A DNA stretch of 64,000 nt from Ferdinandcohnia sp036962705 (GTDB lineage: Bacteria; Bacillota; Bacilli; Bacillales; Bacillaceae_L), in assembly GCF_036962705.1 (NCBI RefSeq), contig NZ_JBALOQ010000013.1, positions 186,001 through 250,000 of the forward strand, read 5' to 3'. The translations under genes were made by a program, and so were the position numbers. Below are positions 27,541 through 36,123 of the stretch, piece after piece; positions within the stretch are counted from its first letter, which is position 1; every line of letters begins with the position of its first letter. Below the pieces are notes generated by a model. That model did no database searches. It was not told the DNA's origin and saw nothing but the letters and a program-made list of their open reading frames with translations.

Positions 27541-28555
27541 GGGCACCCACCACTTCTTTCGCTTGTCTTTGCTTAACAAACGGCATCATTGCACGAAGTT
27601 TCTTACCTACTACTTCAATTTGGTGTTCAGCTTCAATCTTATTAATTGCATTGAATTCTGGACGATTTGCTTGATTTTCAAGAATCCATCCTTTTGCAAA
27701 CTTACCTGTTTGAATATCTTTTAATACTTCTTTCATTTCTGCTTTTACACTGTCAGTAACAATACGTGGTCCAGTTACGAAATCTCCCCACTGAGCTGTG
27801 TCAGAGATAGAATATCTCATTCCCGCTAAACCATCTTCATACATTAAATCAACGATTAGTTTTAATTCATGTAAACACTCAAAGTATGCAACTTCTGGTT
27901 GGTATCCAGCTTCTACTAATGTTTCGAATCCTGCTTTAACTAATGCAGTAGTACCACCACATAAAACTGCTTGCTCACCGAATAGATCTGTTTCAGTTTC
28001 TTCTTTAAATGTAGTTTCAAGGACACCCGCTCTAGCTGCTCCAATACCTTTTGCATATGCAAGTGCTACTTCTTTTGCATTTCCAGTTACGTCCTGCTCA
28101 ATCGCAAATAATGCTGGAACTCCTGCACCCTCAGTATAAGTGCGACGTACTAGATGTCCTGGTCCTTTTGGAGCTACAAGGAATACATCTACAAAGCTTG
28201 GAGGTACAATTTGGCTAAAGTGAATGTTAAAACCATGTGCGAATACTAATGCATTTCCTGGCTTTAATCCGGGCTCAATTTCTTCTTTATAAACCTTTGG
28301 TTGATTTTCATCCGGAAGTAAAACCATTACAATATCTGCTTGCTCAACTGCTTCACGAACTGAATATACTGGAAGGCCATCATTTTTCGCTTGTTCAAAA
28401 GACTTTCCTTGACGTAGACCAACAATTACATCGATGCCACTCTCACGTAAGTTTTGTGCATGTGCATGACCTTGTGAACCATAACCAATGATTGCAACCT
28501 TCTTATTTTGTAAAGCAAAATCATTTACATCTCCGTTATAATATACCTTTGTCAT
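27527..28555 (-). CDS. ilvC: Ketol-acid reductoisomerase
   Basis: It performs the isomerisation and NADPH reduction of acetolactate and acetohydroxybutyrate in valine/isoleucine synthesis. The 342-residue class I enzyme has the dinucleotide motif VAIIGYGSQGHAHAQNL (about 20-36) and the metal-binding segment with TETDLFGEQAVLCGG. It lies between ilvH and leuA. Confidence 0.97.
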   Translation of the reverse strand: MTKVYYNGDVNDFALQNKKVAIIGYGSQGHAHAQNLRESGIDVIVGLRQGKSFEQAKNDGLPVYSVREAVEQADIVMVLLPDENQPKVYKEEIEPGLKPGNALVFAHGFNIHFSQIVPPSFVDVFLVAPKGPGHLVRRTYTEGAGVPALFAIEQDVTGNAKEVALAYAKGIGAARAGVLETTFKEETETDLFGEQAVLCGGTTALVKAGFETLVEAGYQPEVAYFECLHELKLIVDLMYEDGLAGMRYSISDTAQWGDFVTGPRIVTDSVKAEMKEVLKDIQTGKFAKGWILENQANRPEFNAINKIEAEHQIEVVGKKLRAMMPFVKQRQAKEVVGARAEN

Positions 28556-28610
28556 TTAAAATCTCTCCCTTATTAGAATTAAATTATATATATTAATATG
28601 ATTAAAACCC

Positions 28611-29129
28611 TTAAACAATTGAAAAAGCATTTTTATTAGAAGCTGATTTTTGGTTACCTCTTGTAAAAGCAGTTGTCCCTGTACGGGCAACTTCTTTGAT
28701 GCCGTATGGCTTTAAGAGGTCAATTAAAGCTTCTATTTTTTCCGATTCGCCTGTTACTTGAATAACTAGGCTATCCTTACTTACATCAATGATGGAAGCA
28801 CGGAAAGGATCTATTAAGCTATAAATCTCATTTCTATTTGAAGGACTGGATGCTACTTTAATAAGTGCTAACTCTCTTGCCACAATGGCTTGGTTTGTAA
28901 TATCCATGACCTTAATAACATCGATTTGCTTGTTTAACTGTTTGGTAATTTGTTCAACTACACTTTCCTCATCAAGATGGAGCACAAATGTCATCCGTGA
29001 GAGCCCCTCAGTTTCAGAATGTCCTACTGTGATACTTTCAATATTGTAGTGACGTTTTGTTAACAGGCCGGTGATTCTATTTAGTACACCAGCACGGTTA
29101 TTTACTAGTAATGTAATGATTCTTTTCAC
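28611..29129 (-). CDS. ilvH: Acetolactate synthase, small regulatory subunit
   Basis: This 172-residue regulatory subunit has an N-terminal ACT domain (RIITLLVNNRAGVLNRITGL, then YNIESITVG) that senses valine. Its start overlaps the ilvB stop by 4 bp, so the two subunits are translationally coupled. Confidence 0.96.
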   Translation of the reverse strand: MKRIITLLVNNRAGVLNRITGLLTKRHYNIESITVGHSETEGLSRMTFVLHLDEESVVEQITKQLNKQIDVIKVMDITNQAIVARELALIKVASSPSNRNEIYSLIDPFRASIIDVSKDSLVIQVTGESEKIEALIDLLKPYGIKEVARTGTTAFTRGNQKSASNKNAFSIV

Positions 29130-30844
29130 AGCTTAACACCTACCATTTCATGATGACCCTTTCCAGGTGCAACCATTGGGTATACATTTTCGAAAGGTGT
29201 CACACTAAAGTCCATTAGAACAGGTCCCTCATACTCAAGTGCTTCTTTCAACACTTGCTCTGCTTCTTGATCATTTTTAGCTTTTAATCCCTTAATTCCG
29301 TATGCGTCAGCTAGTTTCATAAAGTCTGGCTGGTTATGAAGTAAGGAATGTGAGTATCTTTCTTTATAGAAAATCTGTTGCCATTGTCTTACCATTCCTA
29401 ATGCTTTGTTGTTGAGAATGATAATTTTAATAGGAAGATTTAGTTCCTGAATGACTGAAAGCTCTTGTGAAGTCATCTGGAATCCACCATCTCCTAGAAT
29501 GGCCACAACCGTCGAAGATTTCTCAGCTAGCTGTGCTCCAATACTTGAAGGTAAGCCAAAGCCCATTGTTCCTAATCCACCTGAGGTTACCCAACGATTT
29601 GGCTTTGAAAAATGATAGTATTGAGCAGCCCACATTTGGTGCTGACCAACGTCTGTTGTTACAATCGCTTCACCATTTGTATATTTATAGATAAGTTCAA
29701 TTAATTTTTGTGGTTTTAGCTCATCGTCTGATGGTTTGTAAACGAGTGGATATTCAGCTTTCCATCCAGCTAGTTTTTCTCTCCATTCCTGTGAATCCCC
29801 AGGCTTACCATTTTGGTGAACTAAGCTTTTTAGGACTTCTTTCGCATCCCCTACAACAGGAATTTTTGTTGGAATGTTTTTCCCAATTTCCGCAGGATCA
29901 ATATCGATATGTGCCACTGTTGCATTAGGAGCAAAATGTTGTAAATTTCCCGTTACCCTGTCATCGAATCTAGCTCCGATACTAATTAATAGGTCACATT
30001 CATGCAAAGCCATATTTGCTGTATACGTTCCATGCATTCCCGCCATCCCGAGATATAATGGGTGATCTGCAGGGAATCCACCTAAGCCCAAAAGTGTATG
30101 TGTTAAAGGGATGTTTTGTTGTTGCACATATTCTCTTAGCTCTTCAGCTGCTTTTGCATGTATTACCCCAGCACCTGCAAGAATAACTGGCTTTTTCGCT
30201 TGGCTAACTGCTTCAACTAGCTTACGAATTTGCAGATGGTTCGGTTGTATTGTTGGCTGATAACCTGGCAAATGAATTTCTTGATCGTAATCAAATTCCG
30301 CTTCATGTACTGTCATATCTTTTGGAATATCAATCAATACAGGTCCTGGTCTTCCAGTAGTTGCGATATAAAATGCTTCTTTAATAATTTTTGGTAGGTC
30401 TTTTACATCCCGAACCTGATAACTATGTTTTGTAATTGGCATTGTAATTCCGAGTATATCTGCTTCTTGGAAAGCATCGGAACCAATTACTGTTGAAGCA
30501 ACCTGACCTGTAAATACAACAAGTGGAAGTGAATCAATCATCGCATCTGTTAATCCAGTGACAATATTTGTTGCACCTGGTCCAGAAGTTGCAATGACTA
30601 CACCTGGTTTTCCAGAAATTCTCGCATACCCTTCAGCCGCATGTATTCCACCTTGTTCATGTCTCGTTAAGACGTGAAAAATACCTGAGTCATATAAACT
30701 ATCATAAATATTAAGTACAGCACCGCCAGGATATCCAAAAATGACTTCTACGTTTTCCCTTTTTAATGCTTCAATTAGCATTTGGGAACCGTTCATTTTG
30801 GTAGAAGCTTTGGTTTGTTCATCCACTTTTGCATTTACACCCAT
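29126..30844 (-). CDS. ilvB: Acetolactate synthase, large catalytic subunit
   Basis: This ThDP-, FAD- and Mg-dependent enzyme forms acetolactate from pyruvate. The 572-residue protein has the catalytic glutamate in RHEQGGIHAAEGYAR (about 60-74) and the ThDP motif around ILGDGGFQMTSQEL ... NNKALGMVRQWQ. It is the first gene of the operon and is controlled by the upstream leucine T-box. CodY control is known in B. subtilis; I did not find a convincing CodY box. Confidence 0.97.
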   Translation of the reverse strand: MGVNAKVDEQTKASTKMNGSQMLIEALKRENVEVIFGYPGGAVLNIYDSLYDSGIFHVLTRHEQGGIHAAEGYARISGKPGVVIATSGPGATNIVTGLTDAMIDSLPLVVFTGQVASTVIGSDAFQEADILGITMPITKHSYQVRDVKDLPKIIKEAFYIATTGRPGPVLIDIPKDMTVHEAEFDYDQEIHLPGYQPTIQPNHLQIRKLVEAVSQAKKPVILAGAGVIHAKAAEELREYVQQQNIPLTHTLLGLGGFPADHPLYLGMAGMHGTYTANMALHECDLLISIGARFDDRVTGNLQHFAPNATVAHIDIDPAEIGKNIPTKIPVVGDAKEVLKSLVHQNGKPGDSQEWREKLAGWKAEYPLVYKPSDDELKPQKLIELIYKYTNGEAIVTTDVGQHQMWAAQYYHFSKPNRWVTSGGLGTMGFGLPSSIGAQLAEKSSTVVAILGDGGFQMTSQELSVIQELNLPIKIIILNNKALGMVRQWQQIFYKERYSHSLLHNQPDFMKLADAYGIKGLKAKNDQEAEQVLKEALEYEGPVLMDFSVTPFENVYPMVAPGKGHHEMVGVKL

Positions 30845-30894
30845 TTTTCCTTACATCCCTTCCTTAATGTAAATAAATGTTTAATAAAAAAATA

Positions 30895-31200
30895 AAATGC
30901 CAGTTCACCCACTAGACCAATTTCTTGGTCGAAGGGGTGAAAAGGCATTTATTACTTTCCACGGTACCACCCTTGTTCGCGATCTACAAGACCACCTCAG
31001 GAACAACTTTTGTTGTTCATTTTGGTAACGGGTGAGCTTTACCAAACACCCGGTTAGCCCTACTAAAAAGGTTCAAGCTAACACTCAGAGGTGAGTTCAT
31101 CTAACGGGATAACACCGGCTTCCACCATTACCGGCTCTCTGTTGATATCGAAACGTAAGATTACTTATCCTCTTCAACGTTTATGAATATTTAAAATTTT
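30895..31200 (-). promoter_or_regulatory. Leucine T-box leader of the ilv-leu operon
   Basis: The T-box motif AAGGGTGGTACCGTGG is at about 30960-30975. The downstream terminator (30896-30950) is a long stem with AATGCC/GGCATT ends followed by a T-run. In Stem I the segment GAACTCACCTCTGAG carries the leucine specifier CTC (complement at 31093-31095), as in the B. subtilis ilv leader. Uncharged tRNA-Leu should promote read-through. Confidence 0.9.
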
Positions 31201-31635
31201 CAATCTACATCTTTTTAAGTTTTATGCGATCGTGATTGCTTTAATACCTAAAAACTTAAACGCTTTACACTATTGAAACCAAAGGTATAAAAAATAATCC
31301 AAATCTGTAAACTCTCATCTTCTTTTTAATGATGGAGTACTTATATAAGGACTGTCTTTGCTGTTAATACAAAGATTAAGTTTTCACTCATTTGTGAAAA
31401 TATTTTATATTAGAGCCTATATTACTCTCATTTTTTATCAGAGTCAACACCATTTTAGAGAATTGTTAGATTATTTTGATTTGCAACAAAATCTGTATAC
31501 GCTTACAACTTTGTTGCATCGCGGTTTCTGAATTAAAAGAATTTCTTGAAAAATTTGTGAACAAAAATTGAGTAGTGATGATGTTTAAGACATATTTATT
31601 TCGTGGAGGATCTGGGAAACTTGAGAGGAAAAATA
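31201..31635. other. Intergenic region upstream of the ilv-leu leader
   Basis: About 430 bp of AT-rich DNA that should contain the ilvB promoter. An open frame of 91 codons at its right end has no ribosome binding site and an unconvincing composition. I see no other gene. Confidence 0.5.
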
Positions 31636-31676
31636 AAAAAACACTTCGATTCATTTTATATGAAAAGAAGTGTTTG
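31636..31676 (-). terminator. Terminator after the PD-(D/E)XK homing-type gene
   Basis: ACACTTC pairs with GAAGTGT, with an extended TTTCAT/ATGAA inner stem, followed by TTTTTTT on the minus strand. Confidence 0.8.
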
Positions 31677-31718
31677 TGATTGATTATGTAAAATGTATAT
31701 GATCGATATGCGTCTATT

Positions 31719-32132
31719 TTATGGAAGGTCACGATACTCATTTACAAAATGAACATTCTGCACCTGTTTATTCTTTGGAGCTTCTACTCTCAAAGTCAAT
31801 GATTTATTACAAAGTTTGGGATCAAAATAATAACATTCATCTGTGTTAGGGCAATATATACAGTAAATGTCTATTTCTTGTTTATTCGTTTCTTTAGTTA
31901 CAACACCCTTACTATTACAGTAAGACGACCGAAACCTCACTTCTAGTACACCATTCGGATTCGATTCCCTGTACTTTACCTGTACTCTTTTGAAATCTTG
32001 ATTTTTATAAATCACCAAATCAAAAGCTGCATGTTCTGTGTGAGGTGATAAAATCATATATCCCTTTTCGTACAAATCAACTTGAGCGTTTAAAACTCCT
32101 AAATCCCCTTTTTGTTTTGTATGGTGTTCCAT
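31719..32132 (-). CDS. Free-standing PD-(D/E)XK endonuclease of the group I intron homing type
   Basis: This is a 137-residue protein. The N-terminal KGDLGVLNAQVDLYEKGY, then SPHTEHAAFDLVIY and KRVQVKYRES, match the layout of the intron-associated PD-(D/E)XK family typified by I-Ssp6803I, which cuts the anticodon region of tRNA-fMet genes. Likely catalytic residues are E33, D38, Q51 and K53. The ribosome binding site AGGGTG is 6 nt before the ATG. It lies on the same strand and about 200 bp downstream of the displaced 3' end of the intron-containing tRNA-Arg gene, outside the integrated element. It could act on intronless tRNA-Arg genes; that target is inferred, not shown. A non-homing nuclease is the alternative. 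Confidence 0.7.
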   Translation of the reverse strand: MEHHTKQKGDLGVLNAQVDLYEKGYMILSPHTEHAAFDLVIYKNQDFKRVQVKYRESNPNGVLEVRFRSSYCNSKGVVTKETNKQEIDIYCIYCPNTDECYYFDPKLCNKSLTLRVEAPKNKQVQNVHFVNEYRDLP

Positions 32133-32239
32133 TTTTTCACCCTGATAGCGAATAAAATTTTATTATCATCCAAAACCTAGAATCGAACACTCATTCCCCC
32201 TAATCATCATTTTATCTAATTTTATTTTAAAAAGCTATG

Positions 32240-32309
32240 CAAAAAACCTCTTATTTCGAAATTTACAATCCAGAATTGGATTATATAACATTTCGAAATA
32301 AGAGGTTAT
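32240..32309 (-). terminator. Original tRNA-Arg terminator, displaced by the element
   Basis: AACCTCTTATTTCGAAAT pairs perfectly with ATTTCGAAATAAGAGGTT and is followed by TTTTTTG on the minus strand. It starts 32 nt after the displaced tRNA 3' end at 32340, so before integration it would have ended the tRNA transcript. Confidence 0.8.
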
Positions 32310-32338
32310 TAAATTCTATTCATTTATTATGTAATATG

Positions 32339-32400
32339 GCGTCCCAGGAGAGATTCGAACTCCCGACCGACGGCTTAGTTTACCACTATGACTTTCGCCA
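32339..32400 (-). repeat. attL: displaced tRNA-Arg 3' exon plus the last 22 nt of its group I intron
   Basis: This 62-bp sequence repeats 47475-47536 with one mismatch. On the minus strand it reads the intron end TGGCGAAAGTCATAGTGGTAA-A, then the 39-nt 3' exon. The single mismatch replaces the intron's terminal G with A. The base after the repeat completes GCCA, so this copy still encodes the tRNA CCA end, which the copy joined to the 5' exon does not. Confidence 0.9.
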
Positions 32401-32720
32401 TTGGTCTCTTATATAGCTTAGTTTCTTTCGTTTCAGTACAGCGGTCTTTTTTCGAACTTAGACCGTTTGACTTACTTTTTATTATATTTGCTCATGCTTT
32501 ATAATACAAGCATTTATATAGTAGAAATCAATCCTGGCGATGCTTTTGAAAAAATCCAACTATGGGGTTACACCGCTCATATCTTCCTGAAGTTGAGGAA
32601 AAAACACACAAAAATTATTATTCATTCACCGCTGATTTGCAACTTTACACTCCGTGTTTTTAATTCATTTGTAAGTCCCTTTACTTCATATCCCTTTACT
32701 AAAAAAGGATGGGACTATTT

Positions 32721-33503
32721 TTAACTTTTAATAAACTGAAATGTAGCAAGAGTATTAATTAACTTTAATGAATCAACTTTAGTCCATAGGTTAGGATTAT
32801 CCCTACCATGCAAAACCCAATTTCTATTTATCTCCGAACCTCTTTCAACTGAAAACTGTTTATATGCAAACATCGTGCTAGATAGATACTTGAATAGTGA
32901 ATGAGAAACAATTATCAGCATTTTTTCTTGTTCGCTTAATATCCTTGCTTCCCATTCATTCAATAATTTTTTTCCAAATAAATTACTTTCCGTTATATTA
33001 GATATTTCACCTTCTATGATTGTAATTAGCAAAGGAATTATAACCATATATTTTTCAGCTTCATACAGTTCAAAACAATCGTTTAAAACATTAATCCACC
33101 TTTCATCAATTTCGTCTAAAATACATGATTTTGCTGTTAAATAATTCTTTTTTGAATCTACTTCATAATAATGAACAAATACATCATCAATTTGTTTTCT
33201 TTCCATTTGCAATAAATCTTCATTTAAATAAAAATTAACCTCCATTTCACCTGTTAAAGTCCAACCATTTGATGAATTATGTTCAATTAATTTCTCAATC
33301 TTTTCATAATCAATTTTTATTTTAGGCAATTCAATTTTTGGAAACTTAATATGTGGAATCTCAAATTTAGGTATCTCAATTTTAGGTAAATTTATCGTTA
33401 CTGATTTCTGAAGTGCTTTCAGAGGACTTACGGCTTGTGCTAATTTTTGCATTCTCTTGTTATGTTCTTCTAAAATTTTTAATAAACCTTGGTATGAATC
33501 CAT
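32721..33503 (-). CDS. HEPN-like protein with PKIEI pentapeptide repeats
   Basis: This is a 260-residue protein I do not recognise by name. Residues 40-64 are five tandem pentapeptides of the form P-[KH]-[IF]-[EK]-[ILF], giving an extended, probably beta-like linker. The C-terminal half is helical and contains R227-N-W-V-L-H232, an R-x4-H motif in an RNxVLHG context that resembles HEPN-type RNase domains found in abortive-infection and defence proteins. The ATG is preceded by a GGTGATAT-like site. It is the leftmost gene of the element. HEPN assignment is an inference from one motif. Confidence 0.5.
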   Translation of the reverse strand: MDSYQGLLKILEEHNKRMQKLAQAVSPLKALQKSVTINLPKIEIPKFEIPHIKFPKIELPKIKIDYEKIEKLIEHNSSNGWTLTGEMEVNFYLNEDLLQMERKQIDDVFVHYYEVDSKKNYLTAKSCILDEIDERWINVLNDCFELYEAEKYMVIIPLLITIIEGEISNITESNLFGKKLLNEWEARILSEQEKMLIIVSHSLFKYLSSTMFAYKQFSVERGSEINRNWVLHGRDNPNLWTKVDSLKLINTLATFQFIKS

Positions 33504-33926
33504 AATATCACCTCATTTTTTAACTTGATTCCATATTACCCTTTGACAGAAAAATTATAAATGATTATTAATCAAACCTCCCCAAATCTTAAATAATGTA
33601 ATATAACTCCACTTAATTTTTTTAATCATTTAAAACGGGAAAATGCTTTTGTTTATAAAGACAGTCTTGGATTAACCCAATTATAGATGCTTTTTAATAG
33701 GCGGTGTAAAGCAGTGGCTTAGACTCGGTAACTTTAGAATTCTTGGGATGTGTGGAAGAACCAACCCTCCCCCATCTTGGCAACACAAAGAAAGAGACTC
33801 AATGGAGTCCCTTACTTAACTAGCTACATATTCCTTAACCTTGCAATAGAATGTAGCATTGGACATATTTGACTTTTTTTAGCTCCTATTTTCAATCAGT
33901 AGTTTACAATATAAAAGCACAATAAA
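33504..33926. other. Intergenic region with the terminator of the Mrr-like gene
   Basis: About 420 bp with no convincing gene. A hairpin at 33786-33818 (GGGACTC/GAGTCTC, followed by TTTCTTT on the minus strand) should end the Mrr-like gene's transcript. The same hairpin type recurs after the resolvase (35087-35113). The AT-rich part next to 33504 should carry the promoter of the HEPN-like gene. Confidence 0.6.
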
Positions 33927-34877
33927 TTATATAAGGACATTAGCACCAATATAAGGCTCAGACAGTAAGTTGAACTTTGCAATTTTCTTTTGTAATAACT
34001 CAATTAAGTCTATTTCACCAGATAAAACCACTCTTAAATCATAGCCATCCATTAAGAATATAGATTTATCTGGACTTTGTTTCATTAATGGAACTACGTT
34101 TGTTGACCAACCATTTATTGAAATAAATAACCCCATCGTCTGTTTTCCAGAACGTGCAACCTTGCCATATAACGAATCTAATTGACTCATATCTGTCAGT
34201 TGATTTGTCCATTTCATTTCAACAATATAATGCCAACCATCAAGTTTAAATGCTCCGTCAATCTGTTCGCCACCATTATTTCTTCTGAAACTTTCTAATA
34301 ATGCAATATCATATAACTGAAATAACATATTTATTAATTGCTCTAACATATATCCTTTTTTTTGCGGATTATTATTCATCTTTGCCATTTCATCAAACAT
34401 CATTAATAATAGTTTTGACTGCTTTTGAATCTCTAATTTCTGTTCTTCCCTAGCTTTTCTTTTTAATCCTTCAATCCTTAACTTCTCCCGCTTTTTTTCT
34501 TCTTCGAGTAATTGTACTTCAGTAGCTTCCATTATTTCTATTGTATTGAGGACCTCCCTAGCCTTTTGAACAGTTGCTCTTGCGGCGTATTCATTTTCCG
34601 CCAAATGAAATTTATTCCATTTAGAAGCAATTTTAATAACCGATTTAACAAATTTCTTCTCTTCAACTAGATTATCGAAATCTTCTAGTAACATCACACC
34701 AATTTCTCTTTTCGTACAAAGCTTGCCATCTGCATTTTTAAAACCTTTCAACCTTACAAATTGTTCTTTTTTAATGCCTGCAGGTTTTAATATCTGTTCA
34801 AACATTTGATTTTTCATATATACTAAATTACCAATAATTTCAATTGTTAGCTTTCTAATATTTTCATTTAATTGCAC
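33927..34877 (-). CDS. Mrr-like restriction endonuclease with coiled-coil region
   Basis: The roughly 316-residue protein has a charged, coiled-coil-like middle (about 110-160, rich in E and K) and a C-terminal nuclease domain. The domain shows GYMLEQLINMLF, then GGEQIDGAFKLDGWHYIVEMKW, the D ... E-x-K pattern of the Mrr-type PD-(D/E)XK fold. Such proteins are often type IV (modification-dependent) restriction enzymes or other defence nucleases. I prefer the GTG at 34877 with AAGGTG about 7 nt upstream; a GTG three codons earlier is also possible. No methyltransferase gene accompanies it. Confidence 0.7.
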   Translation of the reverse strand: MQLNENIRKLTIEIIGNLVYMKNQMFEQILKPAGIKKEQFVRLKGFKNADGKLCTKREIGVMLLEDFDNLVEEKKFVKSVIKIASKWNKFHLAENEYAARATVQKAREVLNTIEIMEATEVQLLEEEKKREKLRIEGLKRKAREEQKLEIQKQSKLLLMMFDEMAKMNNNPQKKGYMLEQLINMLFQLYDIALLESFRRNNGGEQIDGAFKLDGWHYIVEMKWTNQLTDMSQLDSLYGKVARSGKQTMGLFISINGWSTNVVPLMKQSPDKSIFLMDGYDLRVVLSGEIDLIELLQKKIAKFNLLSEPYIGANVLI

Positions 34878-35086
34878 GAGACACACCTTGCTTTCAAGTT
34901 ATACTCATATCCATAATATGATAGCACATTAAATATTCTAGTGATGAAAATATTATCATTTTATTGTCAATTTTCTAATAGATATTGTAGAATCCTATGC
35001 CATGTGAATGCAGTAGCCTACCCCCTCTTCCAACCATGAACCCCGTGAAAATGTGGAATTTATCCCCCCGTATCCTCAAAATAAAG

Positions 35087-35113
35087 AAAGAGACCCCATT
35101 AGAGAGTCTCTTG
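35087..35113 (-). terminator. Terminator overlapping the resolvase 3' end
   Basis: AAGAGAC pairs with GTCTCTT and on the minus strand is followed by TTTCTTTATTTT. The upstream arm lies within the last codons of the resolvase gene. Confidence 0.65.
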
Positions 35114-35674
35114 CAATTGCCTCGCTTTTAATTCATTCTTTCTGTTAATCAGTGTTCGTTTCTTTATTCCCGTCATTTCTTCAACTTCTTTGTATGTATG
35201 GTTCTTGAGAAGTTCTAGAGCATGCAATACTTGAGCCTTTGTGTGTTTTCTAGGTCTGCCTTCTCTAAAATCATCTCGCTGCTTTGCAAGTGCTTTCCCT
35301 TCTTGTGTTCGTTCTACAATCATATCACGTTCAAACTCTGCAAAAGAACTTAGTATATTGAAAATCAGTCTGCCTGTTGGGGTGTTTTCTACAAGTCCTA
35401 TATTAAGGATGTGAACTTTTACACCTCTTTCGAATAGAGCCTTTACTGTTTGAATACCTTCTACTGCAGACCTAGCAAATCTATCAAGTTTTGTTACGAC
35501 TAATGTGTCCCCTTCTTGTAATGCCTCAAGCACCTTGTTGAACTCAGGTCTATCTGTTTTAGTACCTGTGAATTTCTCCTTAAATATAACCTCACATCCT
35601 TCCGCTTGTAACGCTTGGATTTGAACCTCTAAGTCCTGTGCTATTGTAGAGACCCTTGCATATCCATATTTCAT
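35099..35674 (-). CDS. Serine recombinase of the resolvase/invertase family
   Basis: This 191-residue protein has the catalytic serine in MKYGYARVST (S9), the arginine-containing TKLDRFARS (about 62-70), GRLIFNILSSFAEFERDMIVERT (about 103-125) with the E helix, and a C-terminal helix-turn-helix (about 145-185). It resembles Tn3-type resolvases and Hin-type invertases. It lies beside inverted and direct TTATTGCAC motifs (35703-35768), probably its res site. It may resolve multimers of the circular element or derive from a transposon. Confidence 0.9.
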   Translation of the reverse strand: MKYGYARVSTIAQDLEVQIQALQAEGCEVIFKEKFTGTKTDRPEFNKVLEALQEGDTLVVTKLDRFARSAVEGIQTVKALFERGVKVHILNIGLVENTPTGRLIFNILSSFAEFERDMIVERTQEGKALAKQRDDFREGRPRKHTKAQVLHALELLKNHTYKEVEEMTGIKKRTLINRKNELKARQLQETL

Positions 35675-35702
35675 TGTTATCTCCTCACAGTTTAGTAGTT
35701 AT

Positions 35703-35768
35703 TTATTGCACTATGTTATTGCACCTCTTGACGCTTATTGTAGCAAGGTTGCCAAAATAGTGCAATAA
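35703..35768. promoter_or_regulatory. Putative res site upstream of the serine recombinase
   Basis: The motif TTATTGCACTAT at 35703-35714 is repeated inverted at 35757-35768 (ATAGTGCAATAA), and a direct copy of TTATTGCAC lies at 35716-35724. It sits 29 bp from the recombinase start, where res sites and autoregulatory operators of resolvases usually lie. Confidence 0.6.
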
Positions 35769-36067
35769 CTTTCAAGTATTTACACCATCGAGGTTAATCG
35801 TAAACGTTGAAAAAAAGATGTAAATGATTTACGAAATTAGCTACATAATCCTCCTCAATGATTCGTCTCGAGCAGCATTAGTTGATTACTATCTGTCTAA
35901 TTAATTTACTATACTAATACACAGCAATTATTTGAATCGTGTCGGAATTTTACTGAATGCCAGCTTGTGCATGAGCGTGGTCTTTTATAACATCCAACCC
36001 ACAACAAACCAATGTTTTTAGATTCAATCGTAATAAGCACCACTGTAAATTGGAATGTGCAAATCCA
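35769..36067. other. Intergenic region between the resolvase site and the 691-residue gene
   Basis: About 300 bp of AT-rich DNA. I see no gene with a ribosome binding site and no repeat. Confidence 0.4.
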
Positions 36068-36098
36068 AAAAAGACATCCAACTTTCTGGATGTCTAAA
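36068..36098 (-). terminator. Terminator after the 691-residue gene
   Basis: AGACATCCA pairs perfectly with TGGATGTCT around a short loop and is followed by TTTTTTGGA on the minus strand. Confidence 0.8.
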
Positions 36099-36123
36099 CA
36101 ATCAATATTTAAAAAATTAATGA

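Noticed and set aside
31466..31741. Minus-strand frame of 91 codons before the homing-type gene
   Set aside because: No ribosome binding site, AT-driven composition, and it spans the homing-gene terminator.
32467..32724. Plus-strand frame of 85 codons at the left end of the element
   Set aside because: No ribosome binding site and opposite to all neighbours; overlaps the end of the HEPN-like gene.
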